A stretch of DNA of 64,000 nucleotides from Branchiostoma floridae (taxonomy: Eukaryota > Chordata > Leptocardii > Amphioxiformes > Branchiostomatidae): the NCBI RefSeq assembly GCF_000003815.2, contig NC_049996.1, forward strand, positions 458,942 through 522,941, given 5' to 3'. The translations under genes and the position numbers were made by a program. Of the stretch, positions 1 to 30,009 are shown piece after piece; position 1 is the stretch's first letter, and each line of letters opens with the position of its first letter. Under the pieces are notes generated by a model. It was given only the letters and a program-made list of their open reading frames with translations, searched no databases and had not been told where the DNA came from.

Positions 1-2940
1 CTATGCTTATGTGACGTTGACAACTTGTCATATGCTTTGACTTCAGTGAAACGCATATTTTTCAAGCCCCAACATGCAGAGTTTCAGTTTTGTGATTCAA
101 ATAGGCTTTGGTCTCTTGACTCTTGTCTAAATTCTTTCTATTCTATAGAACAGAATACAATTTGTTATAAGTAAACATTCTACACAATGACAGATTTACA
201 TATGTGAAGGTAACAAACATGGTCTCTGAATGGGGTAATTGGGTATCAAAGGTACTGAGGGCAGCAATGCCACATACCTATACCCAACACCCCCATAAGA
301 GACATAATTTTACCCAGACCTGAAAACAGACTTCTAGATGATAATAATATGCCATCTTCAATGAATAGTTATCAACTAGGTTATGTTGGTGATATCTTAA
401 ACACCATACGAGCTAGCCTAGCCACAGTTTTTGCACACTACCATCAAACATTAACAAGGTATTTTCCACCTACCTGATTGACATGTTTTGGAAGCGTGGC
501 TTGGCTAGCTCGCATACATGTGTGATTTTCGACATTTTCACCTTCTTTCCTGCGATCTCTGTCCACCTAGGCAAATCTATCCCTTGTTTAGGATCTTACA
601 AGACAGGTGTACCTTTGTGTAACAGAGAGGTGTAGTATTTAGAATATAATACTCACCCTGTTGGACTTTCGGGGTTGTAGTAGTGATCACTCATGATTCC
701 AAATTTGCCTTTTCGCGGGGAAAGCTTTCTCGTGTACCACCCAGTTTTCTTGTCACCTGGCCGCTGTCTCTCCAGCCTACTCCAACAAAACACCACAGAT
801 CAAACGCCTAATTACTTCATAAGACACACATGCTCGAAAGATTGGAATACCTGTCTGTGTAAGTCACAAACGCCGCCGATTTCGGGGATTTTTAAACATT
901 TTCAATGGAAGCGACAGCCATCTTGGACCTCCCTCATTCCTGCTTCTACATCCGGGATATTGACTAGTCGACAACCTGATTTCCCAAAATCGTGTCGAAA
1001 TATGTTCGTTTGTAGATGTTGCACTACTCACATTGTTGTCTGTGTTCAGCTATAAAAAGAAATCCATATGGAAATAATGCGTCAAGATTGTATCACGATC
1101 ATCATATTCCAAATTTCAGTATTATAACGTTACTTATAAGGAATTAATCATCAGAAATGAGTTGACATTTTGATGTAACTTTTATAGTGCATTTCAATGG
1201 GAGGGTCAAATAGAGTTTTGGAGCATTATATAGGGCTACATTACACTGGTACATTCCGTACATTTGTTTACCGGGCTTTTCATTGTTGTCATATTTGTGA
1301 ATGTTGTTAAAATTTCTGCCTTGTTGATCCGGGGTTAGTGGAAGATACCGGGTCATCAGAGGACATATACCTTTACCTTATATATGGAGGACATATAGCC
1401 AGGTGTTTTGTATTGAAAATAGCACTAAAGTAGCAATGTAAATTTTATCTCATGTTCATATTATCGGCTGTACTGTTGAAGTATTTCACGATAAAAGACA
1501 AAACATCTAAAGATTTTTTAAAAATTATGAAAGTTGTGTAAATATAACTGTAGCCAGGTATTAAAGAATGGTTAAGTTATAATATTTATATACAAGTTAT
1601 GATAAACAAATGCACCAACTAGGTATGATAAACGAATGCGAATCATTTGCTAAAGAAAGGAATGTTAAGAATGCCACCCGAACGGTTGCATGAAGTCATT
1701 AGCCTAAACGCTAATCAACATCTTGATCATATCTCAATATCTCAGAGCACAATCTACTTTATAGGCAGGCTGAGGAATTGAAATCAGTCCTTACAAGCAG
1801 TACTGTGGCAATCCTACCGGAGTACAAAGGAAATGCAGCTCTATACTCGTTACAATGTTATTGTATGAAAAAAAAATAGACAGTGGACAGAACGTAGTTT
1901 ATAGTAACGTGACTAACGTTAGAGTCATGTTTTGAAATAAAGCAAAGAAAACGAAAAATATCAAATCATGAGCTTTGAATATATCTTGATTAGATGAACT
2001 GTAAATATTAAACTGCGATGAACTGTAAATAAAGAACTGTAAATAATGAACTGTAACTAGTAGTTGTATTGTTACATCGTATGTTCGTATCTTCACATGT
2101 CATTTGTCGAGGAAGATTAGCTGAGCACAATTTGTAAAGTTTGTAGTTTGTCAGCCAATGGACTAATAAAGTATCCAAGTGTCCAAAAATACAAAGGGTT
2201 GAGTCTTTATTGCAAATACGTGAATGGGAAAATTCCAGAAGGGATCCCGCCAGTTAAAACAATAGGACCCATGTGCCATCTGTCTACCGTTAACTACCCT
2301 ACTGATCATTATCAGTGGCATTGTTCTTGCCAACTGGACTTTTAAAATGCAGTATAAGTGTTCATACTATGTTTACTTATGATTAAAAAATGCACATCCC
2401 ATTTTCGATTGATGCAGTTTAGTTGTTTAGAAGATATTACATAAGTTATAATGATACTACCAACTGTAAATGACCATTAACTAACATTGAAAACTAACAA
2501 TCACTGTCAATCATGTAATAAAAATGTTAACTGGGGCTTTTATAAACACTTGATTTTTCAGGAAAATAAGGTAACGAATGAATAAATGTACGTGCTTGAA
2601 ACAAGACGATGTGTATGTTTTTAAAATCCAGAAATACCCTTAATTAAAACGCCGGCGTTTTTGTGGTGTGTATTCTGTCCATGTGGCCAGACAATGGCGA
2701 CGAAAATGCCCCAAAACAACAGGCCGTTTCGTCACTTTTGTTTCATTAAATGCGGAGAATTCTGCGCGATCGGGGCCAAGTGTTCTGAATAAACACCTCC
2801 ATATTCATACATGTCTACGTGAAACGTCGGACAGAATGCCCAGATGATACTAATCATGGAATGTTTTTATAACGATCAGGGGGAGTCGTAAGAAAAACAC
2901 GGATCAATTAGCACGAAAAACTCCAATGATAGCCTAATGC
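1..2940. other. Intergenic DNA upstream of the Frizzled gene
   Basis: No convincing gene is seen in this stretch. The open frames here (for example 693-1055) show no family resemblance, and the base composition is A/T-rich as in the introns. Around 1993-2060 a short degenerate tandem repeat built on GAACTGTAAATA occurs four times. I see nothing else that I can name. Confidence 0.6.
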
Positions 2941-3189
2941 CCACGTGATGGTAAAGCTACGCGGTGATTGGCTCGAGGTCCGCCATGTTCATGACGTCAC
3001 TGCTTGTCTGGCCGAGTGCTGGAGGCCTTTGTTGGAATGTGGCGGAGCTGAACATTGATTCTGACAAATTGCGTCCCTTTCCTGAGTCAATTTCGCCGAG
3101 AAATCCTCATATTTCCTGATCACTCGAGTTCTAGATTGGTCCAAGGATTCCCCGTGATGATCCTGAGGTGAGGAAGGCGCGTAGAAAGG
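2941..3189 (+). promoter_or_regulatory. Probable promoter and 5' UTR of the Frizzled gene
   Basis: The sequence turns GC-rich just before the Frizzled start codon and holds several classic promoter motifs within 60 bp: an E-box CACGTG at 2942-2947, an inverted CCAAT box (ATTGG) at 2967-2971 and a perfect palindromic CRE (TGACGTCA) at 2992-2999. A TCF/LEF-like CCTTTGTT lies at 3027-3034, which would fit Wnt feedback, but one such site is weak evidence. No TATA box is visible. The transcription start was not determined. Confidence 0.45.
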
Positions 3190-22272
<19,083 letters not shown>

Positions 22273-24751
22273 GCGGACATTTTGTCGTAGCGGCGTAGGA
22301 AGAAAGCTCCGTAGCTTTTTCACAACCCGAGGTGTCCCTTCTCTCTCCCCCCGACAATTTTTTAAAAGAAATTGTACAGTTTTGTGACTGACCAAAGAGA
22401 ATAGTTTTGTACATAAGTTTTAACGCTCGGTTGGTGGATTTGGTAGTGAGTGTGAAGTGTAGGTTAATTTAGTAAAATTGGACCATGGATAGACAATATA
22501 TTATGAATTGCTTCTTAAAAATGTTGAATTCTTCTAAAATGTGCTGGTGTATTTGTCGTCAAGTGTAAAAAAAGACAAGTAAAACCCAGTAAAAAAGATA
22601 ATTTGTTTTGACTGTATAGGAATAAGAGAGTGTGCAGAGACTATAGGAAGCCTCTGATTTTGTACATTTGCATTCATTGCAGTTGTTTCTTGGAAATGGT
22701 GTCTTCTTCAGGGAGCAAGGCCTGTTTAAATTGTGAAATGGCCGACTTGATGTCTTGGGAATACGTACATGTAAAGTGTCTGAATTTTAATAATTGAAGG
22801 TCATAAAGTATACGTCTTCGAGTTATTGTTATGGTCAACGAAGAAATTGTGATGTTGATCGGCCTATATAGTGTCTGCCTGTACTTAGCACACAGAAGCT
22901 CTGAAGTTGAAATTTAGAACAAACACGGTTGTTAGGGTAAAGTCAGTGCTGCTGTGTCGCGAAAACAAAGTGCCATTCTCGATTTCTACGTCCTAGTCCG
23001 TAGGGTACATAGCGTAACAGTCACAGTGCCTTACTTAAACAGTGGACCAGGTAAAAGCAAAACGCACACGCTGACAACTTACTGACACATCCACCCTACA
23101 GCCCTTTTCTGTACCAGCTCAAATTCAGGACTCCAAGACTTCAAAACCAGAGGAAAGACAGACACAAACAAACAGAGTTGTTAAGGTAGTCCATATGGCC
23201 AAGAAGTGGACTTAACGCAGAGCAGGGCTTGACAAGTAATGTCCGGAGCACTTAGAATAGGCTGAAGAATTACAGCCAAAAGCCGTGATGCCTTTAAACC
23301 TTTCCATCGGTGCGCTGTATGTCATGGTCACTGTCAGCACTTTTGTACAAACATCATTGTCAAGAAAGGAAAATGGCTTGTCACTTACATAGCTCACTGG
23401 CATCTTCACAGCGTATTGTCAAGTTTTTCATGAAAAAGATGGATTGTAAAGTCATTGTCTGCACTCAAGAGCTACAGCAAAACTGCAAAAAGCCTGCATT
23501 TGGTAACAACATTTGTAAGACTATTAAGAAGACTGGAGAATATTTTGTATTTGCTACGAAGATTGTATATCTTTTTGGCAACGTCGCCTTTTGGATGTTA
23601 ATCGTTAAAAGAAATTATGTGTTGATGAAGTATAGAAGAGCTCATGGGTTGACTTCAAAGGACTTTGTCAAATTGTTGCTCGTAATGTATGTAAAAATGT
23701 ACAAGTTGCATAATAAGCTATTTTCTATGTCAGTAACAACAGTATATTTTGTACATTTGAACAGATGCATTTTGCACACCGTAACAACCCATCCCTTCCC
23801 CATAATAGAATGGTCCAAAGTTCAGTCTTTCTGTACACGAAGTGGACTGTCTTATCATAGTTTTAGGGGAGGAAAAAAGGTTAATGTTTGTCTTCTCTGT
23901 GTTATTTCTGTGGTGGTGTAGTTTTGCTCCGAACTTCTCAGTTTTGTCAAGTTAGTAAAACTCAGTTCAGTACAAAATCCATGGCACATTACATGCATTC
24001 ATTTTATTGTTATTAAAAACCATGGGACATATTTGTACAGATTATATTCTGAGTGGATATAGAGCATCATTGACACAGTATGATATAAGTTTGCGATTTT
24101 TCACAAATGCGAACAGAACCTGTACCTGCTTCTACATGTAATGTGCCATTGGTAACAATTCCTTCCATAGTGTACGATCTTTCACCCCCACTGTCAAATG
24201 TTGTAGTCCTGAATTCTGTGCATTGTCGTCTTCCACAGACTATACCATTTCTGAGATAGGGGTGTATACTGTTTTTTTCTGCTTCCTCACACTTGGGTTG
24301 AAAAGCAATAAGGAATCATATTTGCTTCAAAGTGTACGATGTAGCTCGCTCCCAAATGCCCTATTTATAGTTGTATATTTTGTAAATGAAAATTTTGTAG
24401 TATTTTCGTAGTTCTAGTGGCTAATAAGAATAATAATGATGAAGTCTTCTCAGATAATACTGTTTGTAACACTTTGTGTATCGAAAANNNNNNNNNNNNN
24501 NNNNNNNNNNNNNNNNNNNNNNNNNNNNNNNNNNNNNNNNNNNNNNNNNNNNNNNNNNNNNNNNNNNNNNNNNNNNNNNNNNNNNNNAACTTAAAATCCC
24601 CCTGACCACCCCTGATATATTATGCCAGTAGAGCGGTCCATGATTTGGACTGTTAGATTTCGAGCGGGGGGTGGTCAGGCTGGTTTTATCAGTTGTGAGA
24701 AAACGTTACGACTAAAGCAGGAGAAACCACTAATAGATGTTGGACAATAAA
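22273..24751 (+). other. Probable Frizzled 3' UTR with poly(A) signal
   Basis: The sequence after the Frizzled stop codon is A/T-rich and carries a consensus Pumilio-type element TGTACATA at 22408-22415. An AATAAA at 24746-24751 could end the transcript, giving a 3' UTR of about 2.5 kb that includes a 100-base assembly gap. A 203-codon open frame lies inside (23310-23921) but has no recognisable domain. The transcript end is inference from the signal alone. Confidence 0.45.
24488..24587. other. Assembly gap (100 N)
   Basis: This is a run of exactly 100 undetermined bases, the usual size of a placeholder for a gap of unknown length. Open frames that cross it are not real. Confidence 0.99.
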
Positions 24752-25794
24752 AGTTATACAAGAAGAATGCAAGACGCTGTCTCTTTTACGTTTATTTCTT
24801 TGTATCATACATATAAACCTGTACCTTCTAGTATAGTATAGTGACAAACTCTACATGAGGACCAACATGCCATTGTGGCCATGTTTTTTGTTGTCCATAG
24901 ATGTCTGCCATTGACTAGTATATAGTAATACAGGCATATAAATTCAGAGTCTGGTAAGTCCAGATGTTTGTAACCTAACTGACGAAAGACACCGGAGGCT
25001 GTCTGAAATGACTGACCATTTCCAAATTTTGTAACTGTTACCTCGTAAATCCTGTGTATTTTGGCCACCTGTCTACAGTGGTCATTTTCTTCCAGTGCTA
25101 TGAGCAGTCATAGGTTTGACTGCACTGTGTCATGGTTTTAGATCAAACCCAATACATGGACATTTATTAGCTGTCAAAAACAAATTTTTACCCAATGGCT
25201 AAACCATTATGCCAAAAGGATCAGACCCGTGTCTTTTTGTCAGTTTGATGGCACTTGAACCCCACTGTTACACTGTTCCCCATTTCTTTTTGAGATTCGT
25301 CCTCGAATCTCCTGAGTTCAATTTCCTTGTGTGGCACATCTTTAGCCTGTTACTCACACCCCCTACGTATTACGCTAAATCAAGGAAGGCAATTACGCTA
25401 AATTTGGTCGCCTCGCTAGGATTTACGTAGATAAGATGGTTTTCCCTACGAATTACGGGAAATAAAATAGGCTTCCTACGCCTTACGTAAAAGAGCATGC
25501 AGACCCTCAGAGAAGGTGCATGCAGGCAGGCCCACAGAAGAACCCTCTCCATCATCCCAGGCTTGTTTTCCCAGCAAACATGACCTGGATGTGACTCAGG
25601 GGCAGGGACCTGTGGAATTCCTCAGTGGCAGGAGTGGCCAGCCAGGGCACTGGAGCAAGTCATCTTCATCAACGTTTAGTTTTCCTTTATCAGGCCACTC
25701 CAAGTTGGTTTCTTGTTTGGGGATTTTGTGCAGCAAATCTAATGGGCAAGGGGGACAATGCTAACCTTCATCAGGCCTTCCTATGGGGGTGCAG
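24752..25794. other. Intergenic DNA with dispersed repeat fragments
   Basis: No gene is seen. A fragment at about 25060-25125 (TTGGCCACCTGTCTACAGTGG and following) matches related text at 33665-33750 in LIPT2 intron 3, and a weaker version lies near 42200-42360, so it is a dispersed repeat. At 25358-25495 a degenerate tandem repeat built on CTACGxxTTACGxxAAAT occurs about four times. Confidence 0.55.
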
Positions 25795-26124
25795 CAGGGC
25801 TTTAGCCAGCTCGAATTTTTTTTCCGTCAGCCAATTACAATCATCGTGAAAACCGCGAAAATTAATTAGAAGGACTGTACTGAGACCTTGAAAAACGGGT
25901 TTTAATGAGATTATCGTATGCGAAAGGGCGCCAACACATATTGTCAACAATCATAACAATAGCAAAACAAACAGTGTGTGGCTTTTACGGCCGTGGACGG
26001 CGTCCCCAAGCCGCCTGTAGCTTCCAACAAGGATTTTTGTCCTTCAAGGTTGACGGATTGGTTTTAAAATTTTTCCGTCAGACGCAGCAAATCGACGGAA
26101 AAATGGACGCTGGCTAGAACCCTG
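25795..26124. mobile_element. hAT-type MITE with intact 8-bp target duplication
   Basis: The 330-bp element begins CAGGGCTTTAGCCAGC and ends GCTGGCTAGAACCCTG (imperfect inverted termini). It is flanked on both sides by the identical 8-bp sequence GGGTGCAG (25787-25794 and 26125-26132). CAGGG termini plus an 8-bp duplication are the signature of the hAT superfamily. It has no transposase, so it is non-autonomous. A second, partial copy in inverse orientation lies at 33282-33480 inside a LIPT2 intron. Confidence 0.85.
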
Positions 26125-26607
26125 GGGTGCAGGGATAATAGAATTCTAGAAAACAAGTTGGGAAATTGGTCAGGGGAGTCAGTCCACGTTAGGATCATGT
26201 TTCCTCTCTCGAGTTGCTGACCAAATCATCTGGTAGCAAAACTCCCCAGGTAAATTATTCTCTCTATAACAGCCAGTGTAGTCTGGTAGAGACTAAGAAA
26301 ATGTAAAGATGAACAAAAATAACACACACAGACAACATGTTAACCTTTTAAAGACTGAGTAATATGGAAGCTAAATGCATTCAATGTATAGTACATACAT
26401 GTAACAGAAGATAGAACAAGAATTTTTGTGGTGGTTTTGAGTTTGTGGTCAAGAGGTCCCTGAAAAAAGCACCACATGTAAAGTTTTATGTTCACTATAT
26501 AATAAAATACACCTGTATACAGATACATACAGTACGAGGGGCATTCAATAAGTAATGTCCCTGACCCATTTCCCATAGCAGGAGATTAATGAAACTTGGC
26601 ACAGTTA

Positions 26608-26718
26608 TTAGTCTTTCTCTTCATAGGAACCACCCAGAGTTTTGCATTTCTCCCATCATTTGATGTAGCTCTGGACACCGTTCTTGTAGGACATCCCAGG
26701 TTGGTCCTCCGACAGATG
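26608..26718 (-). pseudogene. Mariner transposase, C-terminal fragment
   Basis: Read on the minus strand, the frame ending in TAA at 26608-26610 carries the pattern typical of the mariner C-terminus: a DQP motif, then an aromatic residue before GVQSYI, then a WEKC motif and a final GGSYEE. One in-frame stop (complement of 26656-26658) falls where family members usually have arginine before WEKC, consistent with a CGA to TGA decay. It is the tail of the same gene whose beginning is at 32170-32404. The DDE/D catalytic region is missing. Confidence 0.75.
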
Positions 26719-26750
26719 CCTCAATACAGGTATATCCGAAGACCGTGGAT

Positions 26751-26938
26751 TGATGAATTCCACAGCTGTGATATTCATCACTTAGATGATGAATTCCACA
26801 GCTGTGAAAATGATGAATTCCACAGCTGTGATATTCATCACTTAGATGATGAATTCCACAGCTGTGAAAATGATGAATTCCACAGCTGTGATATTCATCA
26901 CTTAGATGATGAGTTCCACAGCTATGGAATTAATCAAT
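26751..26938 (+). repeat. 60-bp palindromic tandem repeat, left arm
   Basis: Three direct copies at a 60-bp period. Each holds two versions of a near-perfect palindrome GATGAATTCCACAGCTGTG-ATATTCATC centred on CACAGCTGTG, separated by ACTTAGAT. The inverted counterpart is 32045-32160 in the right arm. Confidence 0.9.
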
Positions 26939-26940
26939 AG

Positions 26941-28152
26941 TGCTGTGGGATTCATCGATCTACTGATGAATCCAACGCCACTTCCGTCCCTAATACTGAC
27001 GATCGGCCGTGGGATTCATCGATCTACTGATGAACCCAACGCCACTTCTGTCCCTAATACTGGCGATCGGCCGTGGGATTCATCGATCTACTGATGAATC
27101 CAACGCCACTTCCGTCCCTTATACTGGCGATCGGCCGTGAGATTCATCGATCTACTGATGAATCCAACGCCACTTCCGCCCCTTATACTGGCGATCGGCC
27201 GTGGGATTCATCGATCTACTGATGAACCCAACGCCACTTCCGTCCCTTATACTGGCGATCGGCCGTGGGATTCATCGATCTACTGATGAACCCAACGCCA
27301 CTTCCATCTGTAATACTGGCGATCGGCCGTGGGATTCATCGATCTACTGATGAAACCAACGCCACTTCTGTCCCTAATACTGGCGATCGGCCGTGGGATT
27401 CATCGATCTACTGATGAACCCAACGCCACTTCTGTCCCTAATACTGGCGATCGGCCGTGAGATTCATCGATCTACTGATGAATCCAACGCCACTTCCGCC
27501 CCTTATACTGGCGATCGGCCGTGGGATTCATCGATCTACTGATGAACCCAACGCCACTTCCGTCCCTTATACTGGCGATCGGCCGTGGGATTCATCGATC
27601 TACTGATGAACCCAACGCCACTTCCGTCCCTTATACTGGCGATCGGCCGTGAGATTCATCGATCTACTGATGAACCCAACGCCACTTCCGTCCCTAATAC
27701 TGGCGATCGGCCGTGGGATTCATCGATCTACTGATGAATCCAACGCCACTTCCGTCCCTTATACTGGCGATCGGCCGTGAGATTCATCGATCTACTGATG
27801 AATCCAACGCCACTTCCGTCCCTAATACTGGCGATCGGCCGTGGGATTCATCGATCTACTGATGAATCCAACGCCACTTCCGTCCCTTATACTGGCGATC
27901 GGCCGTGAGATTCATCGATCTACTGATGAATCCAACGCCACTTCCGTCCCTAATACTGGCGATCGGCCGTGAGATTCATCGATCTACTGATGAATCCAAC
28001 GCCACTTCCGTCCCTAATACCGGCGATCGGCCGTGGGATTCATCGATCTACTGATGAATCCAACGCCACTTCCGTCCCTTATACTGGCGATCGGCCGTGG
28101 GATTCATCGATCTACTGATGAATCCAACGTCCATTCTGTCACTAATACTATA
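26941..28152 (+). repeat. 64-bp tandem array, left arm (about 18 units)
   Basis: Eighteen successive units begin GATCGGCCGTG at exact 64-bp steps from 27001 to 28089, with a partial unit before and degenerate units after. Each unit holds a 9-bp stem GGATTCATC / GATGAATCC around an 8-base loop, then a less structured half containing CCACTTCC and ACTGGC. Variants (GTGAG or GTGGG, TTATAC or TAATAC, AATCC or AACCC) recur in blocks, giving local 128-bp and 320-bp higher-order periods. Open frames across it are artefacts of the repeat. Confidence 0.95.
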
Positions 28153-29039
28153 AAACCTTTGGTCGTCGGATTCATCTATGTAATGATAAAATCTACTGTC
28201 TATGGCAGTGCGGATGCTTCTACAGAGAGCTTTGTAATATTTCTTGTACTATTCTTTGTTGTGGGACTCACAAATTCTAGCACTTATCGACAGCTGAATG
28301 AGCAAGAAAAAAAGTGTACTGAGAACTTTGCATTTATTGGTCACATATTCATATTAGCACACATTTGAATAAAGTTACAATCAATCATCAAACCAATGAT
28401 CATCTGGAAATTCCTGCAAGGAAGATTTTTTTTGCTGATTTTGGAGTTTTGCGCTTCGAGGCATAAACATTTCAACTTGTAATTCAAATGAATTGCTAAC
28501 CATGTTGTGAGCTGTCCAGTACAGTATAATTGATATAAATCTTTATCTGCATGTTTTTTTTCTGTTTGATTACATGTATAACACACTATTTACATTGACT
28601 CCCGCAAAAAAGCCACTTGGCTGACACATGTAACAATGTCGCTGTTTCCTAGAATAATATTGATTGTTTATTTGCAAAATAATACTCCTGAGGGCCTGCA
28701 GGACCCACCTGTTACCAAGTAATTAATGGCTGGATAGCTTTTCCTAGGTAATAACATTCCAAACATTACCGTGGCGTGAACTAGCATTCCTGTGGACACA
28801 TTCCTGTACAAATGGAGCTGACAAATGCTAGAATTGCACACAATACTAATTAGTAATAGAGTTGCACTGCTCCTGTTGCGTGACCAATAACAAAAGTTGC
28901 ACAATATACACAAAACACCCTGCACTTACAGTCATCAATATGTAGTGATAATATCCACGGGCATTCCGTCGCTAATACTGACAATTGACTGTGGACTTTA
29001 TCAATATGTTGTGATGAAGTCGAACGCAGCGTAGAAAGA
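28153..29039. repeat. Degenerate edge of the left arm, with an arm-specific insertion
   Basis: About 28153-28215 is a decayed 64-bp unit (ACTAATACTAT, then GGATTCATCTATGTAATGAT). About 28935-29030 is another (GGGCATTCCGTCGCTAATACTGAC onwards). Between them lie about 700 bp with no counterpart in the right arm, so they were probably inserted later or lost from the other side. I recognise nothing inside those 700 bp. Confidence 0.6.
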
Positions 29040-29316
29040 AAAAAATCACTCAAATCTTTAATACCACCCGCTACCGCAATGACTGATGGGATAGCTTGTG
29101 TTCCATTTTGTTCCTTTGTTTTCAGTCACATGCTGAAGATTTTTGTTCAGCATGTGACATGGGGTGCACTGGAAGAGTAAATTCTTGCACTGGGAATTTT
29201 GGGCTAAAGTGTCATTAGTAGAAGTGACTTTTAAAGAAAAGTGTTCCATTTTTGCACATGGGTGATTTTGGAATAGTCTATTGTTGCATGGGGAGGGAGA
29301 TGGCTGAAATATGCTG

Positions 29317-29475
29317 TACTGTAAATGCAGAAACGTTCTCGGTGGATTAAATGAACTTCGCGGTTTTCACGGCGGCCACTTCACTGCGAACTTAAAACCG
29401 CCGCGAACATTTTTCCATAACAGTAAGAGACTATAGTGCATGTTGCTACAGTGAAATAAAAAACACCGCAAAAAG
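29317..29475. mobile_element. Hairpin MITE, TACTGTAAATGCA family (one end clear)
   Basis: It starts TACTGTAAATGCAGAAACG and continues with CTTCGCGGTTTTCACGGCGG and AACTTAAAACCGCCGCGAAC, in the family order. The far end decays around 29460-29480, shortly before the assembly gap. Confidence 0.65.
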
Positions 29476-29582
29476 TCCATGTTATCTGTTGATATGATAA
29501 ATTTTTCAGGCCATTCTTGAGCAGCATGTTGAGTAAAGTCTTTATTTGGCTCCCTATTATCAACAAAATTGTTTAAAGTTTT

Positions 29583-30009
29583 NNNNNNNNNNNNNNNNNN
29601 NNNNNNNNNNNNNNNNNNNNNNNNNNNNNNNNNNNNNNNNNNNNNNNNNNNNNNNNNNNNNNNNNNNNNNNNNNNNNNNNNNNNNNNNNNNNNNNNNNNN
29701 NNNNNNNNNNNNNNNNNNNNNNNNNNNNNNNNNNNNNNNNNNNNNNNNNNNNNNNNNNNNNNNNNNNNNNNNNNNNNNNNNNNNNNNNNNNNNNNNNNNN
29801 NNNNNNNNNNNNNNNNNNNNNNNNNNNNNNNNNNNNNNNNNNNNNNNNNNNNNNNNNNNNNNNNNNNNNNNNNNNNNNNNNNNNNNNNNNNNNNNNNNNN
29901 NNNNNNNNNNNNNNNNNNNNNNNNNNNNNNNNNNNNNNNNNNNNNNNNNNNNNNNNNNNNNNNNNNNNNNNNNNNNNNNNNNNNNNNNNNNNNNNNNNNN
30001 NNNNNNNNN
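29583..30009. other. Assembly gap (427 N)
   Basis: This is a run of 427 undetermined bases within the loop between the two inverted repeat arms, a place where a large palindrome would be hard to assemble. Open frames crossing it are meaningless. Confidence 0.99.

Noticed and set aside
693-1055. 120-codon open frame upstream of Frizzled
   Set aside because: No domain, no codon bias and no splice context; consistent with chance.
26608-26730. Alternative minus-strand frame through the mariner tail that has no early stop
   Set aside because: It has no resemblance to transposases, while the neighbouring frame shows the WEKC and GSYEE pattern of the mariner C-terminus.
26596-26940. Open frame of 114 codons with DEFHSC repeats
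   Set aside because: It runs over the reverse strand of the transposase tail and the 60-bp palindromic repeats; the repeat period divisible by three keeps it open.
26941-28152. Possible hammerhead ribozyme in each 64-bp unit (CTGATGA present)
   Set aside because: The unit has CTGATGA but no matching GAAA box on that strand and no helix II that could close; the word arises from the GATGAATCC arm of the stem.
28033-28368. Open frames with GFIDLLMNPTPLPSLIL-type repeats, and the matching ones at 31121-31660
   Set aside because: They are translations of the 64-bp satellite in either arm, with no independent evidence of expression.
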